Shown here: piece after piece, positions 16,828 through 22,841 of the stretch
How the letters are laid out: every line of letters starts with the position of its first letter
How positions within the stretch are numbered: the stretch's first letter is position 1
NCBI RefSeq assembly: GCF_007556595.1
Contig: NZ_VJNB01000002.1
Coordinates: 186,001-250,000, forward strand
Direction: 5' to 3'
DNA from: Tepidimonas alkaliphilus
Lineage (GTDB): Bacteria > Pseudomonadota > Gammaproteobacteria > Burkholderiales > Burkholderiaceae_C
Length of the DNA: 64,000 nt
Made by a program: the position numbers and the translations under genes
The notes under the pieces: model-generated
Database searches by the model: none
What the model was told of the DNA's origin: nothing
The model's input: only the letters and a program-made list of their open reading frames with translations

Positions 16828-17499
16828 TTACTCCTTGTTGACCGGCGACTGCGGATCGAGCAAAAACGCGACAATGTCGGCTACTTGCTCAGGTGTCAAC
16901 AATCGATCTTTGCCGCCGTAGCGCGGCATGATCGAACATGGGTTGGTGGCTTTGGCGTTGAAAATCTTGTCGTAGGTGGCGCGCACCACCTCGGGGGTCA
17001 CCCCTCGCAGGCGTCCGTAATGGGTCAGCGGCGGCCCCATATTGCCGGCCTGGGGAAACGCCGGATCGATGGCATGGCATGCATAGCAATTGGCGCCGTT
17101 GGGCTTGCGCGGATCATCCGCATCAGCAAACCCTGCGATGCCGATCCGCCCCCCGTGGGTCTGCTCAGCCCATTCCTTGCCGCGGCGCCAATCGCCCATC
17201 AGTTGGCCATTGGACGGATAATGGATCGAGGCTTGCTCGCGCTTCATGATTTGCAGCGCCTGCCGCTCGTTCGGCGCATCCCCTGTCGCGTTGCAAATCG
17301 CCAAAGTGGGATCAAACAGGCGCTGCCACTCTTGCGGCGAAGCCGCCAGATAACTGGACTTGGCCGCGCGCACAAAGGCACGCTCATCCACTTTGACACT
17401 GGATTGTGCGTACGCCGTTGATACGTCCCAGACGCCCAAAACAAGCACCGTCGCGGCGCACATGCGGCGCATCAGCCATGGAGTTGACATCGTCTTCAT
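16828..17499 (-). CDS. soxX: Sulfur oxidation c-type cytochrome SoxX
   Basis: 223 residues with an N-terminal Sec signal peptide (about residues 1-31, ending A-Y-A). A single heme c motif C-Y-A-C-H lies near residue 138 and the Met ligand region S-I-M-P-R near 191, as in SoxX. It is larger than classical monoheme SoxX (about 120-150 residues mature) because of a helical N-terminal extension with a further conserved Cys, a pattern of some betaproteobacterial SoxX. SoxX pairs with SoxA to form the heme-thiolate complex that couples thiosulfate to the SoxY carrier. The gene follows soxA by 17 bases with a GGGAG ribosome site. Confidence 0.88.
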   Translation of the reverse strand: MKTMSTPWLMRRMCAATVLVLGVWDVSTAYAQSSVKVDERAFVRAAKSSYLAASPQEWQRLFDPTLAICNATGDAPNERQALQIMKREQASIHYPSNGQLMGDWRRGKEWAEQTHGGRIGIAGFADADDPRKPNGANCYACHAIDPAFPQAGNMGPPLTHYGRLRGVTPEVVRATYDKIFNAKATNPCSIMPRYGGKDRLLTPEQVADIVAFLLDPQSPVNKE

Positions 17500-17516
17500 C
17501 AGCTCCCTTCCTCGTT

Positions 17517-18368
17517 TTAGGCGCGGGGTTTGAGTCCCGGCACTTGAATCGGCGCACCACTTTGGCTGCCGGTCATGACTTGATAAAGCGTCAGCGCCGC
17601 ATCGATGTCAGAGCCCAGCTTGAGCCACGGCAGCCGCATCGCCAGATTGCAGCGATGGTTACGCCACCACCAAGTGCGCACGTTGGAATCTTTCAGCACA
17701 TAGGCAGGGAAGGCCGTTGTGACTTTGCCGGCGGTGGCGGGATCGGTCATGATGGGCAAATCCACGCCACGCAGCTGCTGACCCCGCGCGCGCTCGCCAT
17801 GACAATGGGCGCAAGACAAATCCATCATGCCCATGCGGCGGTGAAACACGTATTCACCAAGCGCATACGCTTGCTTTTCTTTGGGATGCTGCATCGGCGG
17901 CTTGAACGGCATGCCATTCGATTGGGACGCCACATAAGCAGCCAGCTGCGTCAACTCATCGCGGCGGCTGTTTTCTTCGGCCGAATTCAAATAAGTTGGA
18001 CGCAGAATATCTTCTTCTTTAAACCCCTGCAGCCGCACCATGCAGGTCACCAAACGCCCCTCCAGCGTTTGCACCCGCCCTGTATCGGCAAAATAGCGGG
18101 GCAATTGGGCATATGCCCCTTTGAGCACGCCCGGACCCAATCCGAAGTCGCACGCCTCCAGGGATCGCTGTTTGGGGCCGCGGGGCTTGTGGAACAGCTC
18201 GCGCCCCGCGTCGATCCAGAACTCTCCGGGGTTGTCTTCGGACAGCATGTCGCGAAAGGCGGCGAACTGGTCGTCGGACGCCTTGGCGATCGCCACCCAG
18301 CTGCAGGCCAGCAGGGCCACCGCCCACGCCGCGTGGCGACCGCTCCGGAATGTGCGCTGCTTGCTCAT
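17517..18368 (-). CDS. soxA: Sulfur oxidation c-type cytochrome SoxA (mono-heme type)
   Basis: 283 residues with a signal peptide (about 1-30). The C-terminal cytochrome domain has C-A-H-C-H near residue 186 and the Cys that ligates the active-site heme in R-N-H-R-C-N near 240. In the N-terminal domain the first heme motif is absent: only the two isolated cysteines (L-E-A-C-D and R-L-V-T-C-M) remain, as in mono-heme SoxA, where they form a disulfide. With SoxX it attaches thiosulfate to the SoxY carrier in the periplasm. AAGGAG precedes ATG 18368. It is the first gene of the operon soxA-soxX-soxH; soxY, soxZ and soxB are not in the window. An operator-like element lies upstream at 18479-18501. 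Confidence 0.92.
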   Translation of the reverse strand: MSKQRTFRSGRHAAWAVALLACSWVAIAKASDDQFAAFRDMLSEDNPGEFWIDAGRELFHKPRGPKQRSLEACDFGLGPGVLKGAYAQLPRYFADTGRVQTLEGRLVTCMVRLQGFKEEDILRPTYLNSAEENSRRDELTQLAAYVASQSNGMPFKPPMQHPKEKQAYALGEYVFHRRMGMMDLSCAHCHGERARGQQLRGVDLPIMTDPATAGKVTTAFPAYVLKDSNVRTWWWRNHRCNLAMRLPWLKLGSDIDAALTLYQVMTGSQSGAPIQVPGLKPRA

Positions 18369-18478
18369 CGTCGGCGTTCTCCTTGGCTTGCCGCGCTCGG
18401 TTGCGGCCTCGCTTGAAACCTGCGACCGCCCAGCGCTGCGTTGCCTTCACTCTATAAGCAATCACGAATATAGCAGAC

Positions 18479-18501
18479 GTTATCTTTAAATGAAGATATC
18501 G
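18479..18501 (-). promoter_or_regulatory. Operator-like element upstream of soxA
   Basis: GTTATC, ten bases, GATATCG (read on the plus strand). The same arrangement with the same 10-base spacing is found before the TauE/SafE gene at 19431-19453. On the minus strand a TATATT -10 candidate lies just downstream, at about 18469, so the element would overlap the -35 region of the soxA promoter. Confidence 0.6.
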
Positions 18502-18536
18502 AAAACCCTAAGAGACCCACCCTCGCCCAGCTGGAG

Positions 18537-19427
18537 TCAACCCCCAACCGCGCGGCGCGCGTGGCCAAACACCTTGATTGCCGAGATCAGCAGCAGCAGC
18601 GCCAGCAGAGCAAGCAAGGGCCGGGCGGGAATCCAACCCAGCGCCGCAACCCCAAGTGCAACCCCACACACCGAACCCGCCGCCATGACCAGCAACCACC
18701 CCCGCGCCGCCATCGCGGCTTGCCAGGCTGGCCCTCGGCGGTAGCGCAGCAAGCCCGCCAGCATGGTGGGCAAACTGATGCACAACGACAGGCTGCCGGC
18801 CAGCTTCACGTCCAGCCCCCACAGCAGCACTAGGGTGGGAATCAGCAGCTCGCCGCCAGCCACCCCCAGCACCGCGGCCACGGCGCCGATCGCCATGCCT
18901 GCGACCACGCCCAGCCCCACACGCGCCAGCGGCGTCATCCCGTGCAGCGCCGCGCCGCTCCATTCAGGGTGCCAAGCATGCCCCAGCATCCACAACGCCA
19001 GCAGCACCAACAGCCCACCAACCACCGCGTCGAGCACTCGCCGGGGCAGCCGCATCACCCACCCTGCGGCCCACCACGCGCCCACCAGGCTGCCAGCCAG
19101 CACATTCAGCACCACCGAAGCATGCGTCCATAGCAGCTCCAGCGGCACGGCCAGCGCGCGCATCGCCAGCGCGGCCAGCACCACGATCAGGCTCATGATT
19201 TTGTTGACCACGATGGCTGACAGCGTGGCCCAGCCGAAGCGCCCCACCAAAACCGGCAAGCGAAATTCGGCTCCCCCTAGGCCGACCAGACCGCCCAGCG
19301 TTCCGATCGCAGCACCCCAAACGAAGGCCGCGCGCTTGGCGCTGGGAATCCTCAACCGAGAAGGGATCAACAAAGCCGCCTCACCCGTGGCGGGCGAGGC
19401 CGAAGGTTTCGATGGATCGACGCGCAT
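18537..19427 (-). CDS. TauE/SafE family sulfite/sulfonate exporter
   Basis: 296 residues, with about eight membrane segments in the two-fold repeat typical of TauE/SafE (DUF81). The first repeat includes G-T-L-G-G-L-V-G-L-G-G-A-E near residue 42 and the second includes A-A-V-L-G-V-A-G-G-E-L-L near 185. Family members export sulfite, sulfoacetate or related organosulfur anions. It lies directly upstream of the sox operon on the same strand and shares an operator-like element with it, so export of sulfite or another product of sulfur oxidation is the best guess. The start ATG 19427 has only a weak ribosome site and sits 4 bases from the operator element, so the message may be leaderless. Confidence 0.85.
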   Translation of the reverse strand: MRVDPSKPSASPATGEAALLIPSRLRIPSAKRAAFVWGAAIGTLGGLVGLGGAEFRLPVLVGRFGWATLSAIVVNKIMSLIVVLAALAMRALAVPLELLWTHASVVLNVLAGSLVGAWWAAGWVMRLPRRVLDAVVGGLLVLLALWMLGHAWHPEWSGAALHGMTPLARVGLGVVAGMAIGAVAAVLGVAGGELLIPTLVLLWGLDVKLAGSLSLCISLPTMLAGLLRYRRGPAWQAAMAARGWLLVMAAGSVCGVALGVAALGWIPARPLLALLALLLLISAIKVFGHARRAVGG

Positions 19428-19430
19428 CTC

Positions 19431-19453
19431 GTTATCATCTTACATGGATATCG
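19431..19453 (-). promoter_or_regulatory. Operator-like element upstream of the TauE/SafE gene
   Basis: GTTATC, ten bases, GATATCG (plus-strand reading), identical in both half sites and spacing to the element before soxA. It ends 4 bases before the start codon, so a bound protein would cover the core promoter. Confidence 0.6.
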
Positions 19454-19477
19454 AGAGGCGCAAGGAGGAAAGTCGCA

Positions 19478-19498
19478 CCACCCACACCGCTTGGGTGG
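19478..19498 (-). terminator. Probable terminator after dolP
   Basis: CCACCCA, 7-base loop, TGGGTGG form a perfect stem 12 bases beyond the dolP stop. The minus-strand tail TGCGACTTT is a poor U-tract, so termination may be partial. It would separate dolP from the TauE/sox genes downstream. Confidence 0.45.
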
Positions 19499-19509
19499 CG
19501 GCGGGATTT

Positions 19510-20181
19510 TCAGTGCCCCCCGCTTGCGGCGCCTTCGTCCGGCTTGGGCGCAGGCGGCTGCAACCGCGCCAGTTCGGCCTCGCTGATGATTTCAAAGACG
19601 CGCACCACGCGCTGCACGCCGGGCACGGCGCGCGCCACCTCGGCGGCGCGCTGCGCCTCGCGCGCCGTCACCAGCCCCATCAGATACACCGTGCCGCGTT
19701 CGGTGGTGACCTTGATCGCGTTGGCCGACAAGTCGCGCGCATCGACAAAAGCAGCCTTGACGCGCGCCGTCAGCAACGCATCGGAGGAGCGCGCCGACAG
19801 CGACGGCGAGCCCATCACCGCCAGCTCGTCCACCACACCCATCACATTTTCCACGCCCTGCACGATGCGCAACACGGCCTGGCGGTCGGCCTCCGAAGCG
19901 ACTTCGCCGGTCAGCAACACCTTGCGGTTGAAGCTGGTGGCGTTGACCCGCGCGCGCTCGCCCAGCTGCTCGCGCACGCGATTGGCGACTTTGAGCTCGA
20001 TGGTTTGATCCTCCAGCTGGGTGGCGGTGGTGCGGCGGTCGGTGGCCACCAGCACCGTGCCGCCCACCGCGGCTCCGGCCACCAGCGGCGCGCAGCCGCT
20101 TAACGATCCGCCCAGCGTGGCCGCCATCAGCAGCCCCAGCGCCGCGTGGCGCCGCAGCGCTCGTTTCGGGATCGACTTCAT
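19510..20181 (-). CDS. dolP: BON-domain outer-membrane lipoprotein, DolP/YraP family
   Basis: 223 residues. A lipoprotein signal peptide ends in the lipobox L-S-G-C near residue 30. Two BON domains follow (about residues 58-125 and 135-205), each with the V-x-N/x-V-x-L-x-G pattern (K-V-L-L-T-G-E-V and T-V-Y-L-M-G-L-V). DolP binds anionic phospholipids at division sites and supports outer-membrane integrity in E. coli. The start at 20181 overlaps the stop of the SIS-domain gene (ATGA), and the order yraN - SIS gene - dolP matches the conserved cluster beside rsmI. The C-terminus is a short Pro-rich tail. Confidence 0.88.
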   Translation of the reverse strand: MKSIPKRALRRHAALGLLMAATLGGSLSGCAPLVAGAAVGGTVLVATDRRTTATQLEDQTIELKVANRVREQLGERARVNATSFNRKVLLTGEVASEADRQAVLRIVQGVENVMGVVDELAVMGSPSLSARSSDALLTARVKAAFVDARDLSANAIKVTTERGTVYLMGLVTAREAQRAAEVARAVPGVQRVVRVFEIISEAELARLQPPAPKPDEGAASGGH

Positions 20182-20783
20182 CCGGTCACCTCCATTTCTT
20201 CTTCGCCCAGCAGCTGCGCATCCAGCGCATCGCACAAAGCATGCAGGGCCGCCAACTGCGCCTCCAGCACGCGCGCGGGGCGCTCCGCCGGCACCGCGAC
20301 CCACACGTCGCCGTCGCGCAGCGCATCGGGCACATCGCCTGCCCGCGCGCTGGTGAACGCCACCACCGTCATGTCGCGCTCGTGCGCCGCCTGCACCCAC
20401 GCCACCGCTTCCTCGCCGGGCGCCGCAGCGCTGAGCCACACCAACACGTCGCCAGGCAACCCCAGCGCCCGCAGCTGCCGCGTGGTGAACCAGGCCGCCG
20501 CCTCGGGCGACGCCGCGACCGCCGCCGGCGCCAGCGGCGCGCCAACCGCCACCGCCGGCAACTCGGGCCGTTCGCGCTCAAAGCGACCCACCAGCTGCGC
20601 GGCCAACAGCGGCGCCAACGCCGCGGCCGCACCGTGACCCGCGATCAAGACCTTGCCGCCGGCCGTCAGGCACTGCACCAGCGTCATCGCCGCCGCCTCC
20701 AACGCTGGCGCAAGCGCCTGCGCGCACTGGTAGTGCAAGTCGGCGCCTTCCACAAAGTGTTGCTGGATGCGCGGGGTGAGCAT
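20178..20783 (-). CDS. SIS-domain protein, DiaA / phosphoheptose isomerase family
   Basis: 201 residues forming a single SIS domain. It begins with the helical I-Q-Q-H-F-V-E-G-A-D-L-H segment, then G-G-K-V-L-I-A-G-H-G-A-A near residue 45 where the sugar phosphate site would be, and L-G-L-P-G-D-V-L-V-W-L-S-A near 115. In E. coli the gene at this position is diaA, whose tetramer binds DnaA and times initiation; GmhA makes heptose precursors from the same fold. The usual G-N-G-G-S-A motif is here G-H-G-A-A-A, so an enzymatic role is doubtful and DiaA-like function is more likely. It is coupled to dolP by an ATGA overlap. Confidence 0.8.
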   Translation of the reverse strand: MLTPRIQQHFVEGADLHYQCAQALAPALEAAAMTLVQCLTAGGKVLIAGHGAAAALAPLLAAQLVGRFERERPELPAVAVGAPLAPAAVAASPEAAAWFTTRQLRALGLPGDVLVWLSAAAPGEEAVAWVQAAHERDMTVVAFTSARAGDVPDALRDGDVWVAVPAERPARVLEAQLAALHALCDALDAQLLGEEEMEVTG

Positions 20784-20801
20784 GACCCCAATCTTACGCG
20801 G

Positions 20802-21227
20802 TCAGCTCCAACCCTCGGCGTCGAAGGCCGCGCGCAGCCATTCGATGCGCGGCGGCGCGGCGCCGTCAAGCTCGCCATCGATGACCACCACATCGAACCG
20901 GCACGGGGGCAAGCGGCCCAGCCGCAGCAAGAAATGCCGCGCCGCCGCGATGATGCGGCGCCGCTTTGGCCAACTGACGCTGGCGGCTGCGCCGCCGTGG
21001 TCGGCGCGGCTGCGCTGGCGGACTTCCACAAACACCAGCGTGCCATCGGGCTCGGCCATAATCAGATCCAGCTCGCCACCGCCGCGTCCGGGTGTGCGCA
21101 CATTGCGTCGCACCAGGCGCAAACCCTGCGCCAGCAAGTAGCGCAGCGCCAGCGCCTCGGCGGCGTCGCCGCGCGCCTTGGTGGTGGAAGCGCCGACTTT
21201 GTCGTCGCGAAGTGAGAACACTGACAT
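20802..21227 (-). CDS. yraN: YraN family (UPF0102) endonuclease-like protein
   Basis: 141 residues. The core is restriction-endonuclease-like: G-D-A-A-E near residue 20, G-G-G-E-L-D-L-I near 48, T-L-V-F-V-E-V-R near 62 and R-F-D-V-V-V-I-D near 108, containing the E-x-D...E-V-R acidic/basic set of the PD-(D/E)XK fold. Function is not established; the family is linked to recombination of foreign DNA by context only. The chosen ATG at 21227 shares the bases CATG with the rsmI start on the other strand, so the two genes diverge with overlapping start codons. GTG 21221 is an alternative. Confidence 0.85.
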   Translation of the reverse strand: MSVFSLRDDKVGASTTKARGDAAEALALRYLLAQGLRLVRRNVRTPGRGGGELDLIMAEPDGTLVFVEVRQRSRADHGGAAASVSWPKRRRIIAAARHFLLRLGRLPPCRFDVVVIDGELDGAAPPRIEWLRAAFDAEGWS

Positions 21228-22146
21228 GGCCGATCGTGCTTGCGCCGCCGCGCCGCCCCGGCACACGGGTGCGCCGCCTTGGGTCGAACTGGCTGCCGGC
21301 CAACATTATCCGGCGGGGACGCTGTATGTGGTGGCCACCCCCATTGGCAACCGCGCCGACATCACGCTGCGCGCCTTGCACGTGCTGGCGCTGGCCGATG
21401 CCGTGGCGTGCGAAGACACGCGCCGCACCGCGCAGCTGCTGGCCGGCTACGGCTTGCAGCGTCCGTTGCTGGCGTTGCATGAGCACAACGAAGCGTCCGC
21501 GGCCTCAGCCGTGGTGGAGCGGCTGCGCGCCGGCCAGCGCATCGCCTACGTCAGCGACGCCGGCACGCCCGGCATCAGCGATCCCGGCGCTCGCCTTTGC
21601 GCCGCGGTGCAGGCCGCCGGCTTGCGCTGCGCGCCGGTGCCGGGCGCCAGCAGCGTCACCGCGCTGCTGAGCGTGGCGGGGCTGACCGACGGCGCGGTGA
21701 CGCTGGTGGGATTCTTGCCAGCTCAGGGGCGCGCGCGCGCTGAAGCTTGGCAGCGCTGGGCCGCTGTGCCCACCGCGCTGCTGCTGTTGGAGGCGCCGCA
21801 CCGCATCGATCGACTGGCCGGCGAGCTGGCCGCGCTGGGCTCGCGACGGGTCACGGTCGGACGCGAGCTGACCAAGCAATTCGAGGAAATCGTCACGCTG
21901 CCGTGCGCGCAACTGCCGGGCTGGCTGGCCACCGACCCGCAGCGCCGCAAAGGAGAATTCACGCTGCTGCTTCATCCCTTTGACATGGATCAGCGGCACG
22001 ATCACGAAGTTGTCACGCCCGAGGTGCAACGCGTGCTATCGTTACTGCTGGAGGAATTGCCGCCCGCACGGGCCGCTCGGCTGGCGGCCAAGCTCACCGG
22101 CGTGCCGCGGGAAGCGCTTTATGCGGCAGCCGCCGCCGCCGAATAA
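21226..22146 (+). CDS. rsmI: 16S rRNA (cytidine-1402-2'-O)-methyltransferase
   Basis: 306 residues from ATG 21226. The tetrapyrrole-methylase fold is shown by L-Y-V-V-A-T-P-I-G-N near residue 28, the A-C-E-D-T-R-R-T motif near 62, Y-V-S-D-A-G-T-P-G-I-S-D-P near 105 and P-G-A-S-S-V-T-A-L near 138. It methylates the 2'-OH of C1402 in 16S rRNA using S-adenosylmethionine, fine-tuning the P site. It is divergent from yraN with overlapping starts and is followed after 38 bases by a DUF502 gene on the same strand. An upstream GTG at 21178 would reach into yraN and is unlikely. Confidence 0.94.
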   Translation: MADRACAAAPPRHTGAPPWVELAAGQHYPAGTLYVVATPIGNRADITLRALHVLALADAVACEDTRRTAQLLAGYGLQRPLLALHEHNEASAASAVVERLRAGQRIAYVSDAGTPGISDPGARLCAAVQAAGLRCAPVPGASSVTALLSVAGLTDGAVTLVGFLPAQGRARAEAWQRWAAVPTALLLLEAPHRIDRLAGELAALGSRRVTVGRELTKQFEEIVTLPCAQLPGWLATDPQRRKGEFTLLLHPFDMDQRHDHEVVTPEVQRVLSLLLEELPPARAARLAAKLTGVPREALYAAAAAAE

Positions 22147-22184
22147 CAACCCATCGTCCACGCCCCGGCTGGGGTCACGAGCCC

Positions 22185-22841
22185 ATGATGCGACGCCTGT
22201 CCCAACTGCTGCTGCGCGGCTTGCTGGCGTTGCTGCCGTTGGCGCTGACGCTTTACCTTCTGTGGGCGCTGGTGGTCGGCTCGGAGCGGCTGGCCTTGCA
22301 ACTGTTGCGCCCGCTGATCGGCGAAGTTTATTTCCCTGGCCTGGGGCTGGTGCTGACGCTGGCGCTGGTGCTGCTGGTGGGCGTCTTGGTGTCGAGCCAA
22401 GCAGCCTCGCGGGTGCTGGGCTGGATCGAGCTGCCGTTCACCAACCTGCCGGTGGTCAAAAGCATCTACACCTCGCTGAAAAGCTTTGCCGACTATTTTG
22501 CCCCACACCGCCACGACCGCCCGGCGCAACAGGTGGTGGTGGTGCGCCCGCCCGGCGCCGAGTGGGAGGTGGTCGGCCTGGTGACCCGCCCCCACGACCA
22601 CGGTTTGCCAGAAGGTTTTTTGCGCGGCGACCGCGTCGCGGTCTATCTGCCGATGGGCTACATGATCGGGGGCTACACCATGTTCGTGCCGCGGGCTTGG
22701 GTGACGCCGATCGCCATGAGCGTGGAAGAAGCCATGCGCCAGTCGCTGATCGCCTGGATGGCGCCGGGCGCGACGCCCTCGGCGTCGCCTGCCAACCCCA
22801 ATCCATCCGTTCGCTCACCGTCCAAGGAGCTCGCCCCATGA
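22185..22841 (+). CDS. DUF502 family membrane protein
   Basis: 218 residues with two membrane segments (about 8-30 and 50-72) followed by a soluble domain. Family features include the I-E-L-P-F-T-N-L-P-V-V-K-S-I-Y motif near residue 85, the R-P-H-D-H-G-L segment and the late P-M-G-Y-M-I-G-G-Y-T-M-F-V-P near 160. DUF502 proteins are widespread in proteobacteria and plants; their biochemical role is not established. The stop overlaps the start of the acyltransferase gene (ATGA at 22838-22841), so the two are co-translated, though no functional link between the families is known to me. Confidence 0.85.
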   Translation: MMRRLSQLLLRGLLALLPLALTLYLLWALVVGSERLALQLLRPLIGEVYFPGLGLVLTLALVLLVGVLVSSQAASRVLGWIELPFTNLPVVKSIYTSLKSFADYFAPHRHDRPAQQVVVVRPPGAEWEVVGLVTRPHDHGLPEGFLRGDRVAVYLPMGYMIGGYTMFVPRAWVTPIAMSVEEAMRQSLIAWMAPGATPSASPANPNPSVRSPSKELAP

